A stretch of DNA of 62,230 nucleotides. It comes from Methylococcales bacterium (lineage in GTDB: Bacteria; Pseudomonadota; Gammaproteobacteria; Methylococcales; Methylomonadaceae). Under the pieces are notes generated by a model that ran no database searches, was not told the DNA's origin, and was given only the letters and a program-made list of their open reading frames with translations. The number at the start of each line of letters is the position of its first letter. Position 1 is the first letter of the stretch. The position numbers and the translations under genes were made by a program. The stretch is taken from positions 1 through 62,230 of the forward strand of contig JAURYI010000019.1 of the NCBI GenBank assembly GCA_030654015.1. Direction: 5' to 3'. This document shows positions 8,233 to 16,462 of the stretch, in pieces.

Positions 8233-9345
8233 ATGAGTGAACTTTATATTGGTCTTATGTCAGGCACCAGTCTTGATGGTATTGATGCCGCGCTGGTTGA
8301 ATTTAACGACAATCAGGTTCAACTGATTGCCTTTGAATATCAGCCGTTTTCCGACACGCTGAAAAATCAGCTTGCAGCCATCAGCGATGCTAACGCCATG
8401 CTGTTTCTCAAGGACTACGGCGCGATGGATACCCAACTGGGACACTTATTCGCCGACATTATCAACACGCTATTAAGCAAAGCCAACATTCCCGCAGCCG
8501 CTATTAAAGCCATCGGCAGTCATGGACAAACCATCTTCCACGACCCGAATAGTGATCTGCCGTTTTCCCTACAAATCGGCGACCCCAATATTATTGCCGA
8601 ACGCACAGGCATCACCACCATAGCCGATTTTCGCCGCAGAGACATTGCCGCAGGTGGACAAGGCGCACCGTTAGTGCCTGCGTTTCATCAAGCCGTGTTC
8701 AGTCACCCGTCCGAACACCGTTGCATCGTTAATATCGGCGGCATTGCCAACATCACCATCCTGTCCAATACACCCTCAGATGCGGTCATCGGTTTTGACA
8801 CAGGTGCGGGCAATATTCTGATGGATCAATGGATACAAAAACACCGCAGCCTTAATTATGATGCACAAGGTGCGTGGGCAAAATCGGGCAACATTAATCA
8901 CGAGCTGGTCAACCAACTTAAAAAAGACCCGTATTTTCAACTCGACCCCGCCAAAAGCACTGGCAAAGAATATTTCTCACTGGATTGGATTTATCAAAAC
9001 ATCAAGGTGACGGATTACCGCGCCGAAGATATACAAGCCAGCTTATGTTTTTTAACCGCCACCACTATTACCGACGCAATAAAAAAATACGCACCTGCCA
9101 CCGAACAAGTGTTAATTTGCGGCGGCGGCATTCATAACGACTATTTGCTACAACTGATTGAACAAAACCTGCATTGCCCTGTAAGCTCCACCGAACTGTA
9201 CGGCATTCATCCAGACCACGTTGAAGCCATTGCATTTGCGTGGTTAGCCAAACAAACCTTACATCATTTAACGGGCAATCTGAAAGAAGTCACAGGTGCG
9301 AATCGAAATGTCATCTTAGGTGGCATTTATCAGGGCAAACAATAA
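8233..9345 (+). CDS. anmK: Anhydro-N-acetylmuramic acid kinase
   Basis: This kinase opens and phosphorylates 1,6-anhydroMurNAc released during murein turnover, giving MurNAc-6-phosphate for recycling. The 370-residue protein begins MSELYIGLMSGTSLDGID, which contains the family phosphate-binding signature at residues 8-16, and later shows IGFDTGAGNILMD and the ATP-site stretch VLICGGGIHND. I chose the ATG at 8233 because the family starts just before this signature; a frame open from 8209 would overlap the endopeptidase end and add eight residues. It follows the M23 gene by seven bases, so the two are probably one transcription unit for wall remodelling and recycling. Confidence 0.96.
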   Translation: MSELYIGLMSGTSLDGIDAALVEFNDNQVQLIAFEYQPFSDTLKNQLAAISDANAMLFLKDYGAMDTQLGHLFADIINTLLSKANIPAAAIKAIGSHGQTIFHDPNSDLPFSLQIGDPNIIAERTGITTIADFRRRDIAAGGQGAPLVPAFHQAVFSHPSEHRCIVNIGGIANITILSNTPSDAVIGFDTGAGNILMDQWIQKHRSLNYDAQGAWAKSGNINHELVNQLKKDPYFQLDPAKSTGKEYFSLDWIYQNIKVTDYRAEDIQASLCFLTATTITDAIKKYAPATEQVLICGGGIHNDYLLQLIEQNLHCPVSSTELYGIHPDHVEAIAFAWLAKQTLHHLTGNLKEVTGANRNVILGGIYQGKQ

Positions 9346-9356
9346 TGAACTGTAGC

Positions 9357-9394
9357 TTGGGTTAGCTGTGAGCTTGTCGAACAGCGTAACCCAA
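9357..9394. repeat. Long hairpin downstream of anmK
   Basis: The arms TTGGGTTAGCTGT and ACAGCGTAACCCAA pair with one bulge around an 11-base loop. The related string GCGTAACCCGACTT occurs near 12823-12836, and GCGTAATCCGACTT near 61812-61825, so it belongs to a dispersed palindrome family with a 'GCGTAAnCC' core. Confidence 0.55.
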
Positions 9395-9506
9395 CATTTA
9401 CTGGCGAAGGGAACGATACGGCGCAAGAACCCACAACCCCAAAAATATCAACCTTAATTTACCGTACAATAAATTTTTATACTCCTTGTTATCTAGGAAT
9501 TTATCC

Positions 9507-9785
9507 ATGAATATCGCCAGTATTTTTAATTATTGCGAAGCAGTCTTATGGTTTACCATTGCATTAACGGCTTTTTTGCGCCGAAAAAATGCCAATGTCA
9601 AACTCACCAAACTGGCTATATTGGTCAGTATCAGTTTTTTCTTTTTTGGTATTTCTGACCTCATCGAAGCCAATACGGGCGCGTGGTGGCGACCTTGGTG
9701 GTTGTTAGTGCTAAAGGCTTTGTGTATTTTATCGTTCGTGACCTGTTGGTATAAATACAAGCAAATCAACAAAGAAAATAACTAA
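9507..9785 (+). CDS. Small membrane protein of unknown function
   Basis: The 92-residue protein has three probable membrane segments (about residues 4-21, 34-52 and 63-82) with a positively charged RRKN loop and a Lys-rich C-terminus. I do not recognise the family. The ATG at 9507 is preceded by AGGAAT at a good distance and is preferred to an upstream TTG. Its stop lies nine bases before uvrA, so it may be co-transcribed with that gene, though no functional link is evident. Confidence 0.7.
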   Translation: MNIASIFNYCEAVLWFTIALTAFLRRKNANVKLTKLAILVSISFFFFGISDLIEANTGAWWRPWWLLVLKALCILSFVTCWYKYKQINKENN

Positions 9786-9794
9786 CTGAAAACT

Positions 9795-12587
9795 ATGGAT
9801 ACCATCAGCATACGCGGCGCACGAACCCACAACCTGAAAAACATCGACCTCGACCTACCACGCAATAAACTCATCGTCATCACGGGTTTATCAGGTTCAG
9901 GTAAATCATCCTTAGCCTTCGACACACTGTATGCCGAAGGGCAACGCCGCTACGTCGAATCCTTATCCGCCTACGCTCGGCAATTTTTATCCATGATGGA
10001 TAAACCCGATGTGGATCACATTTCAGGTTTATCACCTGCAATTGCCATCGAACAAAAATCCACCTCGCATAATCCGCGCTCCACCGTCGGCACGATTACC
10101 GAAATTTACGATTATCTGCGTTTGTTATACGCCAGAGTCGGTACGCCGCAATGCCCTGAACATCACACCTCATTACAAGCGCAAACCATCAGCGTCATGG
10201 TTGACCAATTACTCGCACAACCCGTAGAACAACGCTGGATGTTACTCGCGCCCATCGTTAATGAACGCAAAGGCGAACACACGCAACTACTGGCTAATTG
10301 TCGCGCCCAAGGCTTTATTCGGGTGCGCATTGATGGCGTGATTTATGAATTAGACGAACTGCCTGTTTTAGATGCCAAGAAAAAACACACCATTGAAATC
10401 ATCGTTGACCGTTTTAAAATTCGCGACGATGTAGCGTTACGCTTATCTGAATCCTTAGAAACCGCGCTACGGCTTGCGGAAGGCATCGCTATTGCTGTCT
10501 GTATGGACGATGACAAAACCCTGTATTTTTCTGAACGCTACGCCTGTCGGCATTGCGGCTACACCTTAAGTGAACTCGAACCGCGCATTTTTTCCTTCAA
10601 CAATCCTAAAGGCGCGTGTTCAACCTGTGACGGTTTAGGAATCAGCCAACAATTTGATGCTGAATTAATCGTGCAACAACCTGAACTCAGTTTAGCCGCT
10701 GGTGCGATACGCGGCTGGGACAAACATAACAGCTATTTTTATCCCGTGCTGTGCGCCTTAGCCCAGCATTACGATTTTGACCTCAACACCCCGTTTGCCA
10801 AATTGCCCAAAGCTGCACAAGAAGCCGTATTATTTGGCACGGGCAAAACGACTATTGAATTTAGCAATCATAAAAAACAGCGTTTTGAAGGTGTATTAAA
10901 TATCATGCAGCGGCGTTATCTGGAAACCGATTCGCTGAGCGTGCGTGAAGACCTCGCCAAATATCTCACCCAAACGCCCTGCACTGCCTGTGGTGGCGCA
11001 CGAGTCAACACCGCCGCCCGCAATGTATTTATCGACGAGTTAGCTATCCATCAAATCTGCCATTTTTCCATTCGTGAAGCCTTGGCATTTTTTCAGCAAC
11101 TGAATTTAACAGGTCAACGCGGTGCAATCGCCGAAAAAATTGTCAAGGAAATTCAGGAACGGCTGACCTTTTTAATCAATGTCGGCTTGGATTATCTAAG
11201 CCTAGACCGCAGTTCCGACACCCTGTCAGGCGGCGAAGCGCAACGCATACGCCTTGCCAGTCAAATTGGCGCAGGACTGGTCGGCGTGATGTATGTACTC
11301 GATGAACCCTCCATCGGCTTGCATCAACGCGACAACCAACGCCTGCTTAATACGCTGATACAACTGCGTGATTTAGGCAATACCGTGATTATGGTGGAAC
11401 ATGATGAAGATGCGATACGCGCGGCTGATTACATTTTGGACATAGGGCAAGGCGCAGGTGTGCATGGTGGACAGGTGATTGCGCAAGGCACAGTCGATGA
11501 CATCATCAACACGCCCGACTCGCTCACTGGTCAGTATTTATCAGGCAAACTGAGCATAGCGATTCCTGAAAAACTCACCGCACCCAATCCCGATAAACAA
11601 ATTATTGTCCGCAATGCGCACGGGAATAATTTAAAAAACGTTACCATTAACTTTCCTGTCGGCTTATTAACCTGCGTGACAGGCGTATCAGGTTCAGGTA
11701 AATCCACGCTGGTCAACGACACGCTCTACCGCTACGCCGCCAGAGCTATCAACCGCGCTGGCAGTATTCCCGCACCCTGTGACGGCATAGACGGACTGGA
11801 ACAATTTGATAAAGTGGTCGATATAGACCAAAGCCCCATCGGCAGAACGCCGCGCTCTAATCCCGCCACTTACACAGGTTTATTCACGCCAGTACGCGAA
11901 CTGTTTGCCGCCACCCACGAAGCCCGTTCACGCGGTTACAGCGTCGGACGCTTTAGTTTTAATGTCAAAGGCGGACGCTGTGAAGCCTGTCAGGGTGACG
12001 GCGTGATAAAAGTCGCCATGCACTTTTTACCCGATATATTCGTGCATTGCGATGTCTGTCACGGCAAACGCTACAACCGCGAAACCTTGGAAATACGCTA
12101 CAAAGGCAAAACCATTGATGACGTGTTAAACATGACCGTCGAAGAAGCCGCCGAATTTTTCAGTGCCGTCCCCAGTTTAGCGCGTAAATTACACACCCTG
12201 ATTGAAGTCGGTTTAAGCTACATCACCCTAGGACAAAACGCCACCACCCTGTCAGGCGGCGAAGCGCAACGGGTCAAACTCGCCAAACAACTGGCAAAAC
12301 GCGACACAGGCAACACCTTGTATATTCTCGATGAACCCACCACAGGTTTACATTTTCACGACATCAAACAACTGCTCTCCGTATTACACACCCTACGCGA
12401 CCACGGCAACACCATCATCGTCATCGAGCATAACTTAGACGTGATTAAAACCGCCGATTGGTTAATTGATATGGGTTTAGAAGGGGGCGCGGGTGGTGGT
12501 TTGTTGATTGCCGAAGGGTCGCCGCAACAAGTGGCTGATAATGCTGTTTCTCATACGGGGCAGTATTTGAAGCGGTTTTTTGAGTGA
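9795..12587 (+). CDS. uvrA: Excinuclease ABC subunit A (UvrA)
   Basis: UvrA is the damage sensor of nucleotide excision repair; it forms a dimer, loads UvrB and leaves. The 930-residue length is close to the usual 940. Two ABC modules are complete: Walker A sites GLSGSGKSS (31-39) and GVSGSGKST (about 630), signature [14 protein letters not shown] and [14 protein letters not shown], and Walker B strings [10 protein letters not shown] and [10 protein letters not shown]. Zinc modules include CRHC...CSTC (about 251-278) and CEAC...CDVC (729-755). The last 95 bases of the gene and about 160 bases behind it reappear as a decayed copy near the right end of the window. Confidence 0.98.
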   Translation: MDTISIRGARTHNLKNIDLDLPRNKLIVITGLSGSGKSSLAFDTLYAEGQRRYVESLSAYARQFLSMMDKPDVDHISGLSPAIAIEQKSTSHNPRSTVGTITEIYDYLRLLYARVGTPQCPEHHTSLQAQTISVMVDQLLAQPVEQRWMLLAPIVNERKGEHTQLLANCRAQGFIRVRIDGVIYELDELPVLDAKKKHTIEIIVDRFKIRDDVALRLSESLETALRLAEGIAIAVCMDDDKTLYFSERYACRHCGYTLSELEPRIFSFNNPKGACSTCDGLGISQQFDAELIVQQPELSLAAGAIRGWDKHNSYFYPVLCALAQHYDFDLNTPFAKLPKAAQEAVLFGTGKTTIEFSNHKKQRFEGVLNIMQRRYLETDSLSVREDLAKYLTQTPCTACGGARVNTAARNVFIDELAIHQICHFSIREALAFFQQLNLTGQRGAIAEKIVKEIQERLTFLINVGLDYLSLDRSSDTLSGGEAQRIRLASQIGAGLVGVMYVLDEPSIGLHQRDNQRLLNTLIQLRDLGNTVIMVEHDEDAIRAADYILDIGQGAGVHGGQVIAQGTVDDIINTPDSLTGQYLSGKLSIAIPEKLTAPNPDKQIIVRNAHGNNLKNVTINFPVGLLTCVTGVSGSGKSTLVNDTLYRYAARAINRAGSIPAPCDGIDGLEQFDKVVDIDQSPIGRTPRSNPATYTGLFTPVRELFAATHEARSRGYSVGRFSFNVKGGRCEACQGDGVIKVAMHFLPDIFVHCDVCHGKRYNRETLEIRYKGKTIDDVLNMTVEEAAEFFSAVPSLARKLHTLIEVGLSYITLGQNATTLSGGEAQRVKLAKQLAKRDTGNTLYILDEPTTGLHFHDIKQLLSVLHTLRDHGNTIIVIEHNLDVIKTADWLIDMGLEGGAGGGLLIAEGSPQQVADNAVSHTGQYLKRFFE

Positions 12588-12750
12588 GTTGCACGTTTCT
12601 ATGCTCTGGCACGGGAAAAACTATAAAAAATCTATCTATTTCCCCCTGAATGGATATTTTCTATATCCATTCTATACCCTTTAATACCCTATTCTAAGTG
12701 ATTGTACCTTTCACTTTTTTGAAGGAGAATAATAATATGCCGACGATAGG
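12493..12750 (+). repeat. uvrA 3' end plus downstream flank, duplicated at 61837-62092
   Basis: The block runs from the last ~95 coding bases of uvrA through ~160 non-coding bases. It aligns with the second copy almost without gaps, with scattered substitutions. Conserved landmarks in the non-coding part include TTTCCCCCTGAAT, CCCTTTAATACC and ATTCTAAGT. Similar divergence in coding and non-coding parts points to a true segmental duplication. Behind it, 12751-12862 holds only a GCGTAACCCGACTT motif and no convincing gene. Confidence 0.9.
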
Positions 12751-12862
12751 AAACGCATCAATCGCGAACGATGCGCTTCATTCCTCAGCACATCCTATGT
12801 AGCGCACCTTCTCGCGTTATAGCGTAACCCGACTTATACAATCACACGACTAGGAGTATGAA

Positions 12863-13450
12863 ATGGAAAAAGCGACCGATATTGAACATCGTGACTTTCT
12901 TTTGACATGTGCTATATGGCAAGACAGCCTTTTACAAAGTTATAGAAGTTTTCATGTGACAATCCAATGCGTTCTTATTGCGGCGGGTGCTGCTGTTTTT
13001 GCAGTACAGCTTGTAGGTGCAACTCAATATTTAAGCGCAATATTCAACGGTATTTTCACAGGACTTGTAACTTTTTTATTCTGGTTGCAACAATTTACAG
13101 CAAAAGAAATAAAAGAAGTGGTTGAGTGTCGCGCTAAGGATGTTAATTTTTGGCATAGAGCTATTCTTTTAGCAGAAAATCCATTAGAACCGAATCAACG
13201 TACATTTACATATTTCAAAATGTGGCAACATGCAAATCGTGCTTCTGTTGAGCATGTCTTGCCAAAATTTTTGCAATCAGATGGTTTAACCGAAGAAAAA
13301 GCTGAAGAGTTAGTAGGTAAAGGCACAGGACATACTAGGCAAGTTCTTGATAATAATTTGTTTGACCGACTTCAATGGTTATGGAAAGGAATGCTTGTTT
13401 TTAGTTGGATGACAACACTTTATGCTGTGTTCGACTTTTTTAACCCGTAA
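12863..13450 (+). CDS. Predicted membrane protein, unknown family
   Basis: A 195-residue protein with a soluble N-terminus, two adjacent membrane helices (about residues 31-50 and 55-77), a charged central region (AKEIKEVVECRAKDVNFWHRAI) and a C-terminal hydrophobic segment (about 173-192). I do not recognise the family. TAGGAG precedes the ATG by six bases. It stands alone between the duplicated uvrA flank and a block of REP hairpins and is more AT-rich than uvrA, so it is probably an acquired gene. Its position beside mobile-element traces invites comparison with accessory or defence genes, but nothing in the sequence proves such a role. Confidence 0.65.
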   Translation: MEKATDIEHRDFLLTCAIWQDSLLQSYRSFHVTIQCVLIAAGAAVFAVQLVGATQYLSAIFNGIFTGLVTFLFWLQQFTAKEIKEVVECRAKDVNFWHRAILLAENPLEPNQRTFTYFKMWQHANRASVEHVLPKFLQSDGLTEEKAEELVGKGTGHTRQVLDNNLFDRLQWLWKGMLVFSWMTTLYAVFDFFNP

Positions 13451-13462
13451 CGCGATTTCTCG

Positions 13463-13575
13463 TTCCCAAGCTCTGGCTTGGGAATGCCTACCCTCAAGCT
13501 CTGCTTGATGTCTCCACTACACCAACACACCAAGCGGAGCTTGGTCATAGGCATTCCCAAACTGGAGTTTGGGAA
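13463..13575. repeat. REP hairpin cluster upstream of the RAYT gene
   Basis: Four hairpins lie in 113 bases: TTCCCAAG...CTTGGGAA (13463-13484), TCAAGC...GCTTGA (13494-13508), CCAAGC...GCTTGG (13530-13544) and TTCCCAAACT...AGTTTGGGAA (13554-13575). The unit edge CTCGTTCCCAAG is repeated in reverse orientation behind the transposase gene. Such arrangements (BIMEs) are the substrates of REP-associated tyrosine transposases. Confidence 0.85.
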
Positions 13576-13696
13576 CGAGATGCCCCCAGAAAAACTGGAG
13601 TCTGGAGCGAGATGGAACGAAATGAATCAAAGAACTTCGATAACCCCAGCCTAAACGGTAAAATGGCTAACTTTCTGTTATCTTGAAGCTAAACCA

Positions 13697-14230
13697 ATGG
13701 GACGTAGCCGCTATAAAATCCTGAATGAAGCCTATCCTTACTTCCACACCTTAACGGTTGCAGGTTGGCAACCCGTGTTTACCCGTCAGGAAAGCGTGCA
13801 ACTACTTTTCGATAGCTTCATTTGGTTGCAGGAAAATACCGATTTCAGAGTTCATGCCTATGTCGTTCTGGAAAACCACCTGCATTTTATTTCAAGCGGT
13901 AGCGAGCATAGCAAACGCATACAGCAATTCAAATCATTCACCGCCAGACAGCTTCTCGATTTATTGGAACAACGCAAGGCAACAACCTTGCTTAAATACT
14001 TCGCGTATTACAAACGCAAACATAAAACCGAAAGTCAATATCAGTTCTGGCAAGAAGGTTCGCATCCAGAAGAAATGAATAATGACACGATGCTAATGCA
14101 ACGCTTAGCCTATATTCATAACAATCCCGTCAAACCCGGTTATGTGGACTTGCCAGAACATTGGCGTTATTCAAGTGCGCGGCATTATTTAGGACAAGGC
14201 TCTTTATTACCCGTTGTTTTGTTGTATTGA
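13697..14230 (+). CDS. REP-associated tyrosine transposase (RAYT, Y1 HUH family)
   Basis: A 177-residue single-strand DNA transposase of the IS200-related Y1 class. The metal-binding HUH motif is NHLHFI (His61 and His63), and the catalytic Tyr lies in YIHNNPVKPGYV (Tyr139). The protein starts MGRSRYKI, as is usual for RAYTs, and the length fits. It lies between a REP hairpin cluster upstream and a reverse-oriented REP unit directly downstream, the classical REPtron layout. RAYTs bind and cleave REP hairpins and are thought to spread them, while staying as single-copy resident genes. The frame is intact, so the protein may be active. Confidence 0.92.
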   Translation: MGRSRYKILNEAYPYFHTLTVAGWQPVFTRQESVQLLFDSFIWLQENTDFRVHAYVVLENHLHFISSGSEHSKRIQQFKSFTARQLLDLLEQRKATTLLKYFAYYKRKHKTESQYQFWQEGSHPEEMNNDTMLMQRLAYIHNNPVKPGYVDLPEHWRYSSARHYLGQGSLLPVVLLY

Positions 14231-14234
14231 AACG

Positions 14235-14280
14235 CCAAGCGGAGCTTGAGGGTAGGCATTCCCAAGCTGGAGCTTGGGAA
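14235..14280. repeat. REP unit downstream of the RAYT gene, inverted relative to the upstream cluster
   Basis: The stretch contains CCAAGCGGAGCTTG and a hairpin TTCCCAAGCT...AGCTTGGGAA (14259-14280). It is, with a few changes, the reverse complement of 13459-13507, so the transposase gene is framed by REP units in opposite orientation. Confidence 0.85.
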
Positions 14281-14466
14281 CGAGAAATTTTTGCAAAAAA
14301 TAATAGTCTTGCAATTTACAAAGATAGTGATACTATCTTTTCAGGGTGGTTATACTTTCACGGATGATCTTTAAGGTACGATTACTCTGTCTGTCATTCT
14401 CAGGCAACCAACAAGGGTAAACTTTCAAGTTTATTTTATAACTAAACAGTATTTGGAGAATTAGTC

Positions 14467-14619
14467 ATGAAAAAATTAATTATCGGGCTTACTTTAATTG
14501 CTAGCATGGTAAGTACAACAACCGTATTTGCAAAACAATACGATGTCATAAAAACAGTAGCTCATGAAACGACTCAGGAAGAATGCCAAGTACATTCTGA
14601 CGGTACCCTTTCTTGTTAA
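14467..14619 (+). CDS. 50-residue secreted peptide, unknown function
   Basis: A short frame preceded by TTTGGAGAAT. The product has a textbook signal peptide (MKKLIIGLTLIASMVSTTTV, then FA) with cleavage expected after FA at residue 22, leaving a 28-residue mature peptide KQYDVIKTVAHETTQEECQV... with two cysteines (positions 40 and 50) that could form a disulfide. The signal sequence, the ribosome site and an AT-rich leader support a real gene. I do not recognise a family. It stands alone between the REP region and a hairpin-containing spacer. Confidence 0.55.
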   Translation: MKKLIIGLTLIASMVSTTTVFAKQYDVIKTVAHETTQEECQVHSDGTLSC

Positions 14620-14740
14620 TAGCAAAGCACCATTCGCTTACTGCTTATTAATAAAATGAATAAGGAAGGAATAAGAAGCGAATCAGTAGAGTTAGCGTGA
14701 TCCTACATTTTCAGCAGTAACATCATCGTATACGGTGACT

Positions 14741-14779
14741 CCGCTCCAGCGTCTTAATGTACTCGCAACGCTGGAGCGG
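14741..14779. repeat. Hairpin in the spacer before the yffB-like gene
   Basis: The 12-base arms CCGCTCCAGCGT and ACGCTGGAGCGG pair around a 15-base loop. No T run follows. The sequence CTGGAGC resembles the REP edge in the RAYT neighbourhood (CTGGAGCTTGG), so it may be a diverged REP. The rest of 14620-14850 shows no gene. Confidence 0.55.
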
Positions 14780-14850
14780 TAAGAACTATGTGTGCGGTGC
14801 TTTCTATTTAGCGGATGTCGGGCTGGCTATCGCCAACCCAACTTACTTAA

Positions 14851-15192
14851 CTACAGTAACTGTTGATAATTCTCAGCCTTAAACCCAACCAGCAACTGCT
14901 CGCCCGTATCTAACACGGGGCGTTTTAACAGAGTGGGCGTGTTATGTATCAACTGTATCGCTTTTTCACAGGTTACATCGCTTTGCTGTTCGGGAGTCAG
15001 TTGTCGCCAACTGGTGCTACTGCGATTCAATAAGCTATTCCAATCCACCCGCACGGTAAAATTTTGCAGGTGTTCCAGCGTTAAGCCATCGGCACGCACA
15101 TCATGAAACTGATAGGCGATGCCGTGTTGCTCCAGCCAATCCCGCGCTTTTTTTACCGTTGAGCAGTTTTTTATGCCGTACAGTGTGAACAT
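14851..15192 (-). CDS. ArsC/Spx-family reductase, YffB-like
   Basis: The 113-residue protein has the thioredoxin-like ArsC/Spx fold. It opens MFTLYGIKNCSTVKKARDWL, with one cysteine in the active-site loop where arsenate reductases have C-x5-R, and continues with the family string TLLKRPVLDTG. YffB-type proteins are uncharacterised glutathione-dependent reductases; arsenate as substrate is not implied. The gene follows a small acidic-protein gene after six bases on the same strand, so the two are likely co-transcribed. Confidence 0.85.
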   Translation of the reverse strand: MFTLYGIKNCSTVKKARDWLEQHGIAYQFHDVRADGLTLEHLQNFTVRVDWNSLLNRSSTSWRQLTPEQQSDVTCEKAIQLIHNTPTLLKRPVLDTGEQLLVGFKAENYQQLL

Positions 15193-15198
15193 GGTGAA

Positions 15199-15441
15199 TT
15201 AGATTTGGCTGTTTAATAATTCATCTAAATCAGGTAATTCTTTATCTGCCTTGCAGCGTTTTTTGTAAATATCGACGAATTCCATAAAGGCTTGTTCGAG
15301 GTCGTCTAAGATGCCTTGTTCATTTTCGCGCTCTTCATCGGGAACTTCATCCGATTCCAAGTATTCGTGTTGTAAATCCACTTCGCTGTTTAAAGCAAGA
15401 ATGGCGTAGATAATGGCATTATTTGAAATGGTTTCGCTCAT
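15199..15441 (-). CDS. Small acidic protein, unknown function
   Basis: The 80-residue product begins MSETISNNAIIYAILALNSE and is rich in Glu and Asp (SDEVPDEERENEQGILDDLEQAFMEF), probably helical and soluble. I set the start at the ATG at 15441; the frame stays open upstream, but that part reads into a repeat element and has a basic, unrelated composition. It precedes the YffB-like reductase with a six-base gap. No family recognised. Confidence 0.65.
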   Translation of the reverse strand: MSETISNNAIIYAILALNSEVDLQHEYLESDEVPDEERENEQGILDDLEQAFMEFVDIYKKRCKADKELPDLDELLNSQI

Positions 15442-15475
15442 GGTGATAATCCGTAAAAGTGGTGATTTAAATTGT

Positions 15476-15564
15476 CCACAAAAAACACGAAAGACACGAA
15501 AAATGTAGACGTTGCACTGCAACGTCTCTACGGCTTTTTTTCGTGCTGTTCAGTGTCTTTGGTG
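15476..15564. repeat. MITE-like nested palindrome
   Basis: The outer arms are CCACAAAAAACACGAAAGAC(ACGAAAAA) and its imperfect reverse complement TTTTTTCGTG...GTGTCTTTGGTGG. They enclose a near-perfect inner palindrome GTAGACGTTGCA...TGCAACGTCTCTAC (15505-15531). An isolated copy of the outer arm recurs at 59851-59879. The structure looks like a small non-autonomous element in the promoter region of the acidic-protein gene. Confidence 0.65.
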
Positions 15565-15577
15565 GATATAAAGGTCT

Positions 15578-16375
15578 TTATTTCAAACTATCGGTAACGT
15601 GTGGTTCAATTAAAGCATACATTAGTTGGTGCATTTTAGGGCTGCCTGCAATGACGTTGCCCGATTCGACATAATTGTCATTAAAGGAAAAGTCGGTGAC
15701 TACGCCGCCCGCTTCTTTAATTAATAAAATACCTGCTGCCATATCCCATTCCATGATGCCGATTTCCCAATAGCCATCCAGACGACCTGCGGCAACATAA
15801 GCCAAATCCAGTGCCGCCGAACCTGCACGGCGGATGCCTGAGCATTCGGTGGTTAAGGCGCGGAACATTCCTGTATAAGCGTCTAAATGCGTGTCGGTTT
15901 TAAACGGAAAACCTGTGCCTAACAACGCGCCTTTTAAGCTGTTGGGTTGGGTAACGCGCAGTTTGCGATTGTTGAGCATCGCGCCACCGCCGCGTTTGGC
16001 GGTAAATAATTCATCACGCAACGGGTCATAAATAACGCCGACTTCCAGCTTGCCTTTGTACTTTAAGGCGATAGACACGGCGTATTGCGGAAAACCGTGC
16101 AGAAAGTTGGTTGTGCCGTCTAACGGGTCAATAATCCAGATGTAATCATTGCCTTCGTGTGTGCCGCTTTCTTCTGCCAGAATGCCGTGGTCAGGGTAGG
16201 CGGTTTTGATGATGTTGATAATTTCGCGTTCCGCCATACGGTCAACTTCGGAGACATAATCGTTTCTGCCTTTTTGGTCAACGCGCAATTGATCCACTTT
16301 ATCAGCTGAACGTAGGATAAGATCACCCGCGAGTCTGGCAGCACGGATGGCGGTATTTAACATGGGTTGTTGCAT
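15578..16375 (-). CDS. suhB: Inositol-1-monophosphatase family protein (SuhB)
   Basis: A magnesium-dependent phosphatase that hydrolyses inositol 1-phosphate and related sugar phosphates; in enterobacteria SuhB also joins the ribosomal RNA antitermination complex. Metal-site motifs are complete: ILAEESG (Glu and neighbours), IIDPLDGTTNFLHGFP, and WDMAAGILLIKEAGG near the C-terminus. I chose the ATG that gives MQQPMLNTAIRAARLAG, which matches the usual SuhB N-terminus; the frame stays open 22 codons further, but that part crosses a palindrome. The length of 265 residues fits the family. Confidence 0.93.
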   Translation of the reverse strand: MQQPMLNTAIRAARLAGDLILRSADKVDQLRVDQKGRNDYVSEVDRMAEREIINIIKTAYPDHGILAEESGTHEGNDYIWIIDPLDGTTNFLHGFPQYAVSIALKYKGKLEVGVIYDPLRDELFTAKRGGGAMLNNRKLRVTQPNSLKGALLGTGFPFKTDTHLDAYTGMFRALTTECSGIRRAGSAALDLAYVAAGRLDGYWEIGIMEWDMAAGILLIKEAGGVVTDFSFNDNYVESGNVIAGSPKMHQLMYALIEPHVTDSLK

Positions 16376-16407
16376 AAGCGTAATATTTTTAATGAGCGTG
16401 ATAATTA

Positions 16408-16456
16408 GCTGGAGGTCAGGCTTTGCCTGACGTGCAGGCACAGCCTGACCTCCAGC
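16408..16456. repeat. Palindrome between ispG and suhB
   Basis: The 15-base arms GCTGGAGGTCAGGCT and AGCCTGACCTCCAGC are perfect reverse complements and enclose 19 bases that contain a second short palindrome (TGCCTGACGTGCAGGCA). No T run follows on either side. It looks like a dispersed intergenic repeat rather than a terminator. Confidence 0.75.
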
Positions 16457-16462
16457 CGAAAG

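Noticed and set aside
12737-12802. 21-codon frame (MPTIGNASIANDALHSSAHP) with a good ribosome site AAGGAGA behind uvrA
   Set aside because: Part of the duplicated flank; in the second copy the start codon is lost (GTACCG) and a stop follows soon, so there is no sign of selection on the peptide.
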